Assembly: GCF_014653195.1 (NCBI RefSeq)
Contig: NZ_BNAH01000009.1
Coordinates: forward strand, 1-64,000
Source: Thalassotalea profundi
Lineage (GTDB): Bacteria; Pseudomonadota; Gammaproteobacteria; Enterobacterales; Alteromonadaceae
DNA: 64,000 nt
Reading direction: 5' to 3'
Below are positions 47,453-57,700 of this stretch, piece by piece. The notes below the pieces were generated by a model. That model saw nothing but the letters and a program-made list of their open reading frames with translations. It did not search any database and was not told the DNA's origin. How positions within the stretch are numbered: the first letter of the stretch is position 1; every line of letters begins with the position of its first letter. The position numbers were made by a program, and so were the translations under genes.

Positions 47453-48709
47453 CTATAAAATTTTACTATAGCTAATAATAGCTCGCTCTATTTCAGCGAG
47501 TCTATCTTGCCCCCAATAAACTTGTTCTGCATAACGAAAACATGGAACCCCCCAAAAACCTAGTTTATCTAAAATCATTTGATTAGTATCTGACCATTGC
47601 TGCCAATCATGCTCTAATCCATACTCGAGAGCATCTTGATAATCCAATGAAAGATCTTGGCATAAAGTAATTAAATTTTCTGTAATAGCCACATCAATAT
47701 TACGCACGTAAATAGCATCGAAAACGGCTTCAATAAAAGCCTGTGATTTACCTTTTTCGCAAGTATATGCAAATACTTCAAAGCATTTAACGATGCCTTC
47801 ACCTATAGGATCAACAAAGCTTTTATAAGGAACACCGGCACTTATAGCTTCTCGATTAGCATCCATGTAAATATACTTTTTTTTACATTGAGGTACCTCC
47901 ACGTTACGCATAACTAAAGGTAATATTGGCTTTAAAATTAATGGTATTTGGTAATGCTCACATAGTGATTTGACTTTATGGAATCCCACATAAGAATATG
48001 GGCTTCGTAATGATAAAAACATTTCTATTGGTTGAAATAAGTGATCACTTGTTTTTAACTTACAAAGACTTTTATTATCTTTAGCTAAAAAAGCCATTGA
48101 GTTAGCATTATATTTAGGTGTTTGATTGCTTTCACAAGCATAACCTTTTTCAATTAATTTATGCTCTAGATACCATAAACGATCAACCCCAATATACCAT
48201 TCACCTAAATATTGAATTGACGCCGGAGAATAATGTCCCTTATCAAACAATCGTTGTTGATTCTTTATTTGAAAGTTAATGACAGGTGTAGAAACATGAT
48301 AATAATGTTCGAAATCGTTGTCCCATGTTTGTCGAAATATAGCTAATGCATTCGTAAGGTTTGTAGTTTGCATTTGCCACAACTGCTGCCCAGTAAATAA
48401 AGCATTAGCATTAGGAATTTCACGAATAGTTGAAAAGCCATATTGTCGAGCAATCAGATTAGCGTCGTTAATAACCCATTTTCTCCAAGTAACAGCATCA
48501 ACTGAAAGACTAATTCTCGATTCATAAACAAGGTACAAGCAAAATGTCGCGGTGAAACGTTGCTCTAGTTCAACTAACGCCTGAATAAGCATATAGCTAT
48601 GAGGATCATTTAATGCAACATAGACATCTATTTTAGGCGTAACTCCTAAAAATTTGGGTAAACTCGAATACCTAAATGCTAAGCATTGTTTTCTCAAGTC
48701 ACTTCGCAA
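47453..48709 (-). CDS. Two-domain DsbA/HCCA-isomerase-like protein
   Basis: The 418-residue protein consists of two tandem thioredoxin-fold domains of the DsbA/2-hydroxychromene-2-carboxylate isomerase family. Domain 1 spans about 25-195 (IDVYVALNDPHSYMLIQAL), domain 2 about 225-415 (IEMFLSLRSPYSYVGFHKV, ending FWGVPCFRYAEQVYWGQDRL). Domain 2 has the SPYSY and GVPCF motifs of the isomerase/kappa-GST type, with Ser/Pro rather than a CxxC pair; domain 1 is more degenerate. The function is unknown; a glutathione-linked isomerase or redox role is inferred. The only canonical start is TTG 48709 with no ribosome site. In-frame coding continues upstream to ATC 48748, which has a well-placed AGGAGAG (48759-48753). 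Confidence 0.83.
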   Translation of the reverse strand: MRSDLRKQCLAFRYSSLPKFLGVTPKIDVYVALNDPHSYMLIQALVELEQRFTATFCLYLVYESRISLSVDAVTWRKWVINDANLIARQYGFSTIREIPNANALFTGQQLWQMQTTNLTNALAIFRQTWDNDFEHYYHVSTPVINFQIKNQQRLFDKGHYSPASIQYLGEWYIGVDRLWYLEHKLIEKGYACESNQTPKYNANSMAFLAKDNKSLCKLKTSDHLFQPIEMFLSLRSPYSYVGFHKVKSLCEHYQIPLILKPILPLVMRNVEVPQCKKKYIYMDANREAISAGVPYKSFVDPIGEGIVKCFEVFAYTCEKGKSQAFIEAVFDAIYVRNIDVAITENLITLCQDLSLDYQDALEYGLEHDWQQWSDTNQMILDKLGFWGVPCFRYAEQVYWGQDRLAEIERAIISYSKIL

Positions 48710-48908
48710 CCATCGAGTTTGTAATGCAACAAGCTTTTTTGAGCCGATAAATCTCTCCTAAAATACAATCTAATATTAGTATTAATTTGCCATCAATAAC
48801 ACGAAGAAATGAAATCTCAAACTAATACAAGCTTGGTCAGAAGCTACGAATAACGTACAATAAACTTATATTCTTACATAAGATACAACCTTATCATCGG
48901 ACTTAGTC

Positions 48909-49958
48909 ATGTCATTAACAAATATCAGCCAATTATTGATGCGTAATCAGGACTTATTAATTGCAACTCAACCTTTGTTAGTAAATATGCCCGATGATAA
49001 TTTTGCCCGCGAATTGTTACGGATTAATCCAATGTGCGATCTAACTGTTTTTGACAATAATTACGCGAATCATTTAGCTCATCAAAAAGCTACTAAAGAT
49101 AAGCATACAACAATGTTTGATGCTTATTATCACAATACAATTAAACATGACTTAATTGTTATCTATTTTCCCAAAAGTAAGAAGGAATTACCCTTTACTT
49201 TAGCAATGTTAAATCATGTATGCACTGACAACACCAGAATATTAATTGTTGGAGAAAATAATGGTGGTATAAAATCGCTTGCTAGTCTAGAAAATAAGCT
49301 TTTTAACTACTGTGAAAAAATCGACTCTGCAAGACATTGTGTTCTTTTTGAAATTGGTATCCCCCTACAGCAAAAAGTCTTTAATATAGAAGATTGGTTC
49401 GAATACTATACTGTTGAAATAAACCAGTGCGCTATACAGGTTGCTTCACTCCCAGGCGTTTTTAGTCAGGCTAAACTTGATGTGGGTACTAGAGTTTTAT
49501 TGGAGAACTTACCTAACGTTCAAAAAGGGGAATTGCTTGATTTTGGTTGTGGGGCCGGTGTTATTGCAGCTTTTATAGGGAAAAATTCGGCTAGTGTTAC
49601 ATTATCATTAACAGATGTAAGTGCTTTAGCTTTAATGTCAGCTGAAAAGACACTAACACTGAATAATTTAGTTGCAACGATCTTCCCAACAGATAGCTTA
49701 AGCAATATCAAAAAACAGTATCAACATGTCATTTCAAATCCTCCCTTCCATCAAGGCATTAAAACACACTATCTGGCAACAGAAGATTTTCTTAAAGGCA
49801 TCAGCAAGCATATAATTGATAATGGTAGCTTAACAATCGTAGCTAACAGCTTTCTACAATACCAACCTATTATGGAAAAAGCATTTGCTAAAGTTAGTAA
49901 ATTAAAACAAGAAAAAGGCTTTAGTATTTATCATTCAATAACTAGCAACAAAAGATAA
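48909..49958 (+). CDS. rsmC: 16S rRNA m2G1207 methyltransferase RsmC
   Basis: The 349-residue protein has the RsmC layout: a degenerate N-terminal methyltransferase-like domain (about 1-165) and a catalytic C-terminal domain. The SAM-binding motif I is LLDFGCGAGVIAAFIG and the catalytic motif is SNPPFHQGI. It methylates N2 of G1207 in 16S rRNA using SAM. It appears monocistronic. Confidence 0.93.
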   Translation: MSLTNISQLLMRNQDLLIATQPLLVNMPDDNFARELLRINPMCDLTVFDNNYANHLAHQKATKDKHTTMFDAYYHNTIKHDLIVIYFPKSKKELPFTLAMLNHVCTDNTRILIVGENNGGIKSLASLENKLFNYCEKIDSARHCVLFEIGIPLQQKVFNIEDWFEYYTVEINQCAIQVASLPGVFSQAKLDVGTRVLLENLPNVQKGELLDFGCGAGVIAAFIGKNSASVTLSLTDVSALALMSAEKTLTLNNLVATIFPTDSLSNIKKQYQHVISNPPFHQGIKTHYLATEDFLKGISKHIIDNGSLTIVANSFLQYQPIMEKAFAKVSKLKQEKGFSIYHSITSNKR

Positions 49959-50050
49959 GTCAATATAATTTCAATCATTTGTTGCAATTTCAATAAATAT
50001 CTACAATTATCTGTAAAGGGTATTTACTAATTAATGGTAAGAAATATAGC

Positions 50051-51706
50051 ATGCTAGCTCCTAAGAATATAAAATCGATACGACATACTTTGTTGGTTTT
50101 AATCGTAGGTGTTATCTTTTCATTTTTCATTCTTTTCGCACTGTATCTCAGCCATTTATTTATAAAAGAAAGCGAGAAACAGTCTCAAATTAATGTGCAT
50201 TATTGGGCACAGTATATTGCCAATATTAGCTCAGAGTATCTTAACAAAGACCAAAAAAGCAGAGCTGAATTGCATGCTCAGCTTGTACAACTAAAACCCT
50301 TAAATTTAATTAAGCTTATTGATATTTATCAATATGATAATGAGACCAAAACAGAAGAATTTTACCTTAGTTATCATAACCAAAAACCCTTTAAAACTGA
50401 GAAAGATTACCCCTCCATACAATTATCCCTCGAAGAGCGAGAGAATATAAAGATACCTCATATTACCGAACATTATACTGAATATTTTATACCTGTTGAA
50501 AAATCCGGTAACATAATTGGTTATATTTACCTTCAAACAAATACTTATTCAGGCTTAGCTCAAACAAATCAGTTATTAATCATACTCGCTATTGTATTTG
50601 TTATTTTATTGAGCATTCTAAGATATGTCACTTCACGTCTTGAGTTTATAATTACCTCTCCGTTGGACAACATAACAAGCAATATTCAACATATTGCAAA
50701 ATCTAAAGATTATTCTTTAAGGTTAGAAAGTATGCCTTATCAGGAGGTCGATATACTGGCGCGAAGCCTTAATATATTCTTGACTCGAACTGAAAAACAT
50801 CACATGAAGCTGCAACAATCTGTTCAGCAAAGTATTGAACGCACACAAGAATTAGAAACGAAAATAGTCAATCGTACCGCAGCTCTAAAAGAATCTAATC
50901 AAGAGTTACTTTCTACATTAGAAAAACTACACCAGTTCCAAGACCAATTAGTTGAAAGCGGTAAAATGGCTTCACTTGGCGATATGGTGGCGGGTGTTGC
51001 TCACGAAGTAAATACACCAATTGGTTTAGGAGTTACAGCGTCAACTTTACTTTCTGACCGTTTAATGGAAATGAAAGGTCACTTCGAAAATAAAACATTA
51101 AAATCAAGCCAGCTAAAACGTTTCTTTAATGAAGGTGCCGAGAATGTTGGTATTATATATAGAAACTTAAAACGCGCTGCCGAACTCATCTCTAGTTTTA
51201 AAAAAGTGGCCGTTGATCAAAGCAGTGAGGATATCAGAGAATTCAACATGAATGAGCTGATCAGTGAAGTACTTCTCACTCTTGCGCCTCAAATAAAAAA
51301 TACACCTTATAGAGTAGATGTTGCTTGCCCTCAAGATTTATTAATTTGGAGTAAACCTGGGCCTATCAATCAAATTTTTATCAATTTAATTCTAAATTCT
51401 ATCTTACATGCATTTGATAATAGAAATAATGGCACAATAACAATAGCTATCAGCTTAATAGAAAATAATATAAATATTAGCTTTAAAGATGACGGTAGCG
51501 GTATAGACGAAACTATCAAAAACAAAATTTTTGACCCCTTTATCACTACCAAACGTGGTTCAGGTGGTAGTGGATTAGGGTTACACTTAGTCTATAACTT
51601 AGTCACACAAGCATTAGGTGGGAGTATCACTATTGAAAGTGAACTAGACAAAGGAACAGAATTCAAAATTATTTTTCCGTTAAATCTAGACAACAATTAC
51701 GCTTAA
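50051..51706 (+). CDS. Membrane sensor histidine kinase next to arcA
   Basis: The 551-residue kinase has two membrane helices (about 17-38 and 173-193) that flank a periplasmic sensor region of about 130 residues. A HAMP domain (about 195-255) and a coiled coil follow. The dimerisation/phosphoacceptor segment has His318 in GVAHEVNTPIG. The ATPase domain has an N-box (INLILNSILHAF), DDGSGI and GSGGSGLGLHLV. It has no receiver or Hpt domain, unlike E. coli ArcB. The periplasmic sensor is not a recognised type. It is 142 bases upstream of arcA on the same strand and is a candidate partner of ArcA or of the adjacent HptA, by location only. Confidence 0.88.
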   Translation: MLAPKNIKSIRHTLLVLIVGVIFSFFILFALYLSHLFIKESEKQSQINVHYWAQYIANISSEYLNKDQKSRAELHAQLVQLKPLNLIKLIDIYQYDNETKTEEFYLSYHNQKPFKTEKDYPSIQLSLEERENIKIPHITEHYTEYFIPVEKSGNIIGYIYLQTNTYSGLAQTNQLLIILAIVFVILLSILRYVTSRLEFIITSPLDNITSNIQHIAKSKDYSLRLESMPYQEVDILARSLNIFLTRTEKHHMKLQQSVQQSIERTQELETKIVNRTAALKESNQELLSTLEKLHQFQDQLVESGKMASLGDMVAGVAHEVNTPIGLGVTASTLLSDRLMEMKGHFENKTLKSSQLKRFFNEGAENVGIIYRNLKRAAELISSFKKVAVDQSSEDIREFNMNELISEVLLTLAPQIKNTPYRVDVACPQDLLIWSKPGPINQIFINLILNSILHAFDNRNNGTITIAISLIENNINISFKDDGSGIDETIKNKIFDPFITTKRGSGGSGLGLHLVYNLVTQALGGSITIESELDKGTEFKIIFPLNLDNNYA

Positions 51707-51848
51707 AAATTGATATCGTTCAATAATAACTTTTATTTTCTAGTATAAAGTATAACAACAATTTATATTAACAATTGTAAACAAATAATAACGCTTTTAT
51801 AATTTAAAATATTATAAATGTACAATTAGCAAAAGTGGACAAACTGAC

Positions 51849-52550
51849 ATGCACAAACCTCATATACTCATTGTAGAAGACGAAGATGTAACTCGTTTTA
51901 ATCTACGTAATTTATTTGAAGCAGAAGGCTATAACGTTTCTGAAGCAATAGATGGGGCTAGCATGGATCAACAATTGCAAAACAATGCAATTAATTTAGT
52001 TATAATGGATATTAATCTACCTGGTAAAAATGGATTATTGCTTGCTAGAGAACTAACAAAAAACAATGATCTAGGGCTTATCTTTTTAACTGGCCGTGAC
52101 AGTGATATTGATAAAATTTTAGGCCTAGAAATAGGTGCTGATGACTATTTAACTAAACCATTTAACCCTAGAGAACTTACTATCCGAGCAAGGAACATTC
52201 TCAATAGAATCAATCAAGCCCCTAACGAACAAGACAACGCAATAGTTAAGTTCAACCAATGGGTATTAGACGGTAACTCTCGTAAAATGACAGCGCCAGA
52301 TGGACAAGTTATTTCTATACCTCGTGGTGAGTATCGTGCATTACGGTTACTAATTGCCAATACAGGACAAATTGTTACTCGCCAACAACTTATAAAAGAG
52401 ATGACCGGTAGAGATTTACGTTCAAATGATAGGACCGTAGACGTAACAATACGTAGATTACGCAAACACTTTGAATCTGTTGAAGGAGCCCCCGAATTAA
52501 TCAATACCATTCATGGTGAGGGTTACCGTTTTGTAGGTAAGGCAGAGTAA
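51849..52550 (+). CDS. arcA: Response regulator ArcA
   Basis: The 233-residue OmpR-family regulator is very close to E. coli Arc[21 protein letters not shown] with phospho-acceptor Asp54, then [12 protein letters not shown] and [14 protein letters not shown], and the C-terminal winged helix [20 protein letters not shown], quoted by its [10 protein letters not shown] core, then IHGEGYRF. ArcA represses aerobic respiration genes when oxygen is low. In enterobacteria the kinase ArcB is unlinked. Here a sensor kinase precedes arcA and an Hpt protein gene faces it. Confidence 0.95.
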   Translation: MHKPHILIVEDEDVTRFNLRNLFEAEGYNVSEAIDGASMDQQLQNNAINLVIMDINLPGKNGLLLARELTKNNDLGLIFLTGRDSDIDKILGLEIGADDYLTKPFNPRELTIRARNILNRINQAPNEQDNAIVKFNQWVLDGNSRKMTAPDGQVISIPRGEYRALRLLIANTGQIVTRQQLIKEMTGRDLRSNDRTVDVTIRRLRKHFESVEGAPELINTIHGEGYRFVGKAE

Positions 52551-52573
52551 TCTGCCAACAAGCTCTCTGTAAT

Positions 52574-52612
52574 GATTTAAAATCACATAACTTATTGTGG
52601 TTTTAAATCTAA
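52574..52612. terminator. Long hairpin between convergent arcA and hptA
   Basis: A 14-bp stem (GATTTAAAATCACA with TGTGGTTTTAAATC, two G-U pairs) overlaps the last codons of hptA and lies just after arcA. It has no classic T-run on either side, so a terminator role is plausible but unproven. Confidence 0.45.
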
Positions 52613-52951
52613 CCATTTATTAAATGCGGCTTTCGCTTGATTATTTAACTCTATCAGACTTTCAATATCTCCCGTTTTAAGCAACCAATCTTTAGTAGAC
52701 TTTTCTAACGATGCCACTTGTTTATGCACTTGCAATAAACCAACACTTCCCGCAGCACCTTTCATTTTATGGCAAGAGTCTTGCCAATTTGTTTGAGACT
52801 GCTCGCTCATTGATAACGTTATTGCTTCAATATAAAGTGTTGATTGTTGAGTATAAAGTTCAAGCATTTTTCGAACAACAGAGACACCTAAGTTATCAAC
52901 ATAGCCTTGCAACAACTCAATATCTAATTGTGCACTTTCTTCGATAGACAT
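52592..52951 (-). CDS. hptA: Hpt-domain phosphotransfer protein, HptA-like
   Basis: This single Hpt domain of about 119 residues has the phospho-accepting His in SCHKMKGAAGSVGL. It starts MSIEESAQLDIELLQGYVDNLG and resembles Shewanella HptA, which replaces the missing Hpt domain of the ArcB-type kinase in the Arc relay. A longer in-frame ORF begins at 53053, but its first 34 residues are unlike the family. AAGGGGG precedes a TTG at 52963, which is a second possible start. It is convergent with arcA. Confidence 0.85.
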   Translation of the reverse strand: MSIEESAQLDIELLQGYVDNLGVSVVRKMLELYTQQSTLYIEAITLSMSEQSQTNWQDSCHKMKGAAGSVGLLQVHKQVASLEKSTKDWLLKTGDIESLIELNNQAKAAFNKWLDLKPQ

Positions 52952-53303
52952 TACTTTTTGCAAATGAACCCCCTTACCTTGAATACTTTTGAGTATTCTA
53001 ACAAAATTAGATGTAATTTTCTTATTACTAAAGCAAAGATTTACTATTAGCAATTCAAAGTCAAATGTCTCTTAATGTTAGACTTTAGTATTTATTATCG
53101 TTGGCAGCGGCACATATTGATTTTCGAGTGCTTTTCATTCAAAATACACGCCCTTAAAAATAGACAATTGTAATCGGCACTGAAACTGTTACGTCTCTTT
53201 AGTGAACGAATCAATAATTAATTAAATATCAGTTAGATAGAGAGTTCATACTATTAATCATTATTTATGGTTAATATCCTACTATCTTACTTGCGGAGTA
53301 ATA

Positions 53304-54230
53304 ATGTCAACATCGATGCCAGATATCGCTAATCATACGACGGCACAAACCGAAGGTACTTTAGATTGGGTAGGCATGAGCAATATAGAAATGCCAATTA
53401 TGCTTGCTTCCAAAGGTGAGTCTGAGCGAATGGTTTCTGCTTATGTTGACGCATTTGTTAACCTAAAAGAACCTAAAGCAAAAGGCATACACATGTCTCG
53501 CTTGTATCTGTTACTGGATGATTTATCCAATAATGGTGTATTAAACTATAAAAGTTTAGTTGCTTTACTTGATGGTTTTATTAGCTCTCATCATGATTTA
53601 AGTGATAATGCTAAGGTAAAATTTACCTTTGACTACCATTTACGAAGAAAATCGTTAATCAGTGGTAAACAAGGTTGGAAAGCATACCCAGTGACATTGA
53701 CTGGTAGACTTAATCAAGGTGCATTAACTATTGAATTAGCTGTTGATGTTCGCTATTCCTCAACTTGTCCTTGTTCTGCTGCTTTAGCTAGACAGTTAAT
53801 TCAAAGGGCATTTAAAGATAAGTTTTTGAATGAAGATGCTGTTGATCTCAATGATGTACATGAGTGGCTAGGCACTACTGAAGGCATCGTAGCAACTCCT
53901 CACAGCCAACGTTCTGTTGCAGAAGTCAAAGTAAAACTTGCAGAAAATATTTCTGAGCTGCCGATAACGGATATTGTTGATGCTATAGAGAATGCATTAC
54001 AAACCCCCGTTCAAGCGGCTGTAAAACGTGAAGATGAACAAGAATTTGCTCGACTGAATGGGCAAAACTTAATGTTTTGCGAAGATGCCGCTCGTCGTTT
54101 ACAACATATAATGCTATCAAATAGTAATTATGATGATTTTTGGCTTAGAATCAATCACCTTGAGTCTTTACATGCTCATGATGCGGTAAGTGTTACCACA
54201 AAAGGCGTTATTGGTGGCTATCTCCCATAG
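53304..54230 (+). CDS. folE2: GTP cyclohydrolase I type 2 (FolE2)
   Basis: The 308-residue FolE2/COG1469 enzyme makes 7,8-dihydroneopterin triphosphate from GTP, the first step of folate synthesis. The catalytic Cys region is [14 protein letters not shown]; further conserved parts are [12 protein letters not shown] and the N-terminal [11 protein letters not shown]. FolE2 can use metals other than zinc and often replaces FolE when zinc is scarce. I saw no clear Zur box in the 250 bases upstream. The last codons are duplicated just after the gene. Confidence 0.95.
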   Translation: MSTSMPDIANHTTAQTEGTLDWVGMSNIEMPIMLASKGESERMVSAYVDAFVNLKEPKAKGIHMSRLYLLLDDLSNNGVLNYKSLVALLDGFISSHHDLSDNAKVKFTFDYHLRRKSLISGKQGWKAYPVTLTGRLNQGALTIELAVDVRYSSTCPCSAALARQLIQRAFKDKFLNEDAVDLNDVHEWLGTTEGIVATPHSQRSVAEVKVKLAENISELPITDIVDAIENALQTPVQAAVKREDEQEFARLNGQNLMFCEDAARRLQHIMLSNSNYDDFWLRINHLESLHAHDAVSVTTKGVIGGYLP

Positions 54231-54284
54231 ATAAATATGATTTAATAGCCAATGAAGCTCATTGGCTATCTCCCATAAATAAAT
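54216..54284 (+). repeat. Direct repeat of the folE2 tail with an intervening hairpin
   Basis: GGCTATCTCCCATAGATAAA at 54216 (the end of folE2 plus a few bases) recurs at 54264 with a single G-to-A change; each copy is 21 bases. Between and overlapping them, ATAGCCAATGA/TCATTGGCTAT (54245-54269) forms a perfect 11-bp hairpin with a 3-base loop. Confidence 0.8.
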
Positions 54285-54769
54285 TTATTAATAAAAACCC
54301 AATCAAAAAGCAACTCTTGATACGACCATGCCAAGTAATCAATATTTTATCCTGCTAACCTATACAAGCCTCATTAAAACCAACTATCTATACTGATCGC
54401 TTATCTAGACGTAAGCAATAAAAATGAATACAACATGAATAACTATTCTTAAGTTACTATTCCAACAATAGGTGTAATAAAATTACAATAACAGTCTTGA
54501 CATCCAACAAAATGCTATAAAACAACAGCTTTATGAGTATAAAAGTCCATAATCAATCTCCAGACAAAACAAAACCTATATAAATCAACATCTTGATATT
54601 TGTAATTTTATTACGAGCAAAAGCTCTATTTGCATTGACGTTTGTGCTTTTTACGTTTAAAGTTAGGGGTTCCTCTTGGGCTTAAGTAGAGTATTTATGC
54701 ATTTTTAGTATAATTCTATTCTTTTTAACTCTATAACCAAGCAGGCATTTTATATTTAGGAGAACAACA
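54285..54769. other. Long upstream region of gltB
   Basis: About 485 bases contain no convincing ORF or RNA gene; the only short frames (16 and 22 codons) lack ribosome sites. The region is AT-rich and probably carries the gltB control sites. A TATAAT at 54709-54714 lies 55 bases before the start, without a good -35 box. Confidence 0.45.
54709..54714 (+). promoter_or_regulatory. Possible -10 element of gltBD
   Basis: A consensus TATAAT lies at a sensible distance from gltB. The expected -35 position (54686-54691, GTAGAG) matches poorly, so activator-dependent transcription is possible. Confidence 0.35.
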
Positions 54770-57700
54770 ATGCAGCTTTATGATCACAACTATCAAAAAG
54801 ACAACTGTGGCTTTGGCTTAATTGCACATCAACATGGTGAAACAAGCCATAAGCTTGTCAAAACGGCTATTTCAGCGCTTGACCGTATGCAACATCGTGG
54901 CGGTATCGCGGCTGATGGTAAAACCGGTGATGGTTGTGGTTTATTAATGCAAAAACCTGATACTTTTTTCAGAGCTGTTGCCGAAGAAAACAAGTGGCAA
55001 TTAGGGAAAAAGTACGCCGTAGGCATGATTTTCCTCAATCCAGATATTGATATAGCCAATAACTCAAAAAGAATTTTAGAAGAAGAATTAGCCAGAGAAA
55101 CGCTAACGCTAGTTGGCTGGCGTGAAGTTCCGACGAATAAATCAATTTTAGGTGAGATCGCTGCGGGTAATTTACCAACAATAGAACAAATTTTTGTTGA
55201 TGCACCTCCAGGTTGGAGAAATAGAGAATTAGAACGTCGCTTATATATGGCTCGTCGACGAGCTGAAAAGCGTATTAGTGACGAACGTTTCTATATTGCA
55301 AGCTTATCGTGCTTAGTGACTATTTATAAAGGCTTAATGATGCCGGTTGATCTACCAAATTTTTATTTGGATTTAGCTGATATCAGAATGCAAACCGCTA
55401 TTTGTGTGTTCCATCAACGTTTTTCGACTAATACCTCTCCACAATGGCATTTAGCACAACCCTTTCGCTATCTAGCCCATAATGGGGAAATAAATACGAT
55501 TAAAGGTAATCGTCAGTGGAGTCGTGCACGCACTCATCGTTTTCAAACACCACTTTTACCTGACTTGCAAGATGCAGCACCTTTTGTCAATGAAAGTGGT
55601 TCAGATTCTTCATCATTAGATAATATGCTTGAGCTATTTTTAGCTGGTGGTATGGACTTATATAGGGCTATGCGTTTACTTATGCCGCCTGCATGGGAAA
55701 ACAGCCCTTTAATGGATGACGATTTAAAAGCTTTTTATGAATTTAACTCAATGCACATGGAGCCTTGGGACGGTCCTGCCGGTGTGGTAATGACTAATGG
55801 TCGCCATGTTGCCTGTAACCTTGATCGCAATGGCCTTCGCCCTGCCCGTTATGTCATTACACGTGATGGTTTTATTACCTTAGCTTCTGAAGTTGGTATT
55901 TGGGATTATGGCGAAGATGAGGTCGTAGAAAAAGGCCGTGTAGGTCCAGGTGAAATGTTAGCCATTGACACATACACAGGTAAGATATTTAGCTCTAATG
56001 AAATTGATTTAGACTTAAAATCTCGCCATCCATATCGTCAATGGCTAAATAATAACATTAGCCGCTTAGTACCCTTTGAACAATTAGACGCTAAGTTGAT
56101 TGGACAACGAGTTTTCGATGATAAAGATATCGCCCAATATCATAAGTTGTTTAACTACAGCTATGAAGAAATTCAGCAAGTTATTAAAACATTAGCCGAA
56201 AATGGGCAAGAAGCTACGGGCTCAATGGGTGATGACACACCAATGGCTGTATTATCAAGCCAATCAAGAACATTATATGACTATTTCCGTCAACAATTTG
56301 CTCAAGTAACAAACCCACCTATCGATCCATTGCGTGAACGTTACGTTATGTCGTTAGGTACTTGTATTGGCCGTGAACATAACGTTTTTAATGAAACAAC
56401 AGGTCATGCCGATCGTGTAATGTTCGATACCCCCATATTAATGTATACCGGTTTAAAACAATTACGAGAATTAGATCAAGCGCATTATCGTTGCGATACA
56501 CTTGCTTTAAATTATGATCCTAAAGAAGGCTTAGAAGCTGCTATTAAGCGCTTATGTCAGGAAGCTGATGATCTTGTCCGTAATCAAAAGACTGTAATTT
56601 TAGTACTATCAGACCGTCAAATTGAAAAGGGATTACTGCCTATTCCTGCAGCAATGGCTGTTGGGGCAGTTCAGAAACACTTAGTTGATAACCAGCTGCG
56701 TTGTGACTCAAATATTATTGTTGAAACAGCCTCTGTACGTGATTCACATCAATTTGCCGTATTATTAGGCTTAGGCGCTACGGCTATATACCCATATCTT
56801 GCCTATGAAACTGTAGAGCAACTGGTCGAACAAGGACAAATTGATTTACCTCCTCGTGAAGCTGTACTGAACTACCGTAATGGTATCAATAAGGGCTTAT
56901 TAAAGATTCTTTCAAAAATGGGGATCGCCACTATAGCAAGTTACCGCTGTGCTGGTTTATTTGAAGTTATTGGCTTAAATAAAAACATCATGCAATTATG
57001 TTTCCCTGATTTACCGAGCCGAATTCAAGGTGCTGACTTTGTAGATATAGAACAAGATAATATAAATCTAGCGCGTAAAGCCTTTTTACCTCATCAAAAA
57101 ATGAGTCATGGCGGATTATTAAAATATGTGCATGGTGGCGAATATCACTCCTACAATCCCAATGTAGTGACCTACTTACAAGAAGCTGTGCGTTCAGGCG
57201 ATTATATTAAATATCGTAAATTTGCCGATGAAGTTAATAATCGCCCAACAGCTACATTACGTGATTTAATTGCGCTTAAAGAAGATACAACACCAATTTC
57301 CTTAAACCAAGTTGAACCTGATAGTGAACTTTTTAAACGCTTTGATAGCGCCGCCATGTCTATTGGCGCACTAAGCCCAGAAGCGCATGAAGCACTTGCT
57401 ATTGCCATGAATCGCTTAGGCGGTTTTTCAAACTCTGGTGAAGGTGGTGAAGATGAACGTCGCTTTGGTACGGTTAAGAACTCTCGAATTAAGCAAATTG
57501 CTTCTGGTCGATTTGGTGTAACACCTCATTATCTAGTTAATGCAGATGTATTACAAATCAAAGTAGCGCAGGGCGCAAAACCGGGTGAAGGTGGACAGTT
57601 ACCTGGCGATAAAGTAACACCGTTAATTGCTAAATTGCGCTTTTCAGTGCCTGGCGTTACCTTAATATCTCCACCACCACATCATGATATTTATTCAATT

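Noticed and set aside
53054..53303. Zur-type operator upstream of folE2
   Set aside because: No palindrome resembling a Zur box was found, though FolE2 genes are often zinc-controlled.
54534..54584. Short ORF (16 codons) upstream of gltB as a leader peptide
   Set aside because: No ribosome site, no regulatory codon run and no attenuator-like hairpins follow it.
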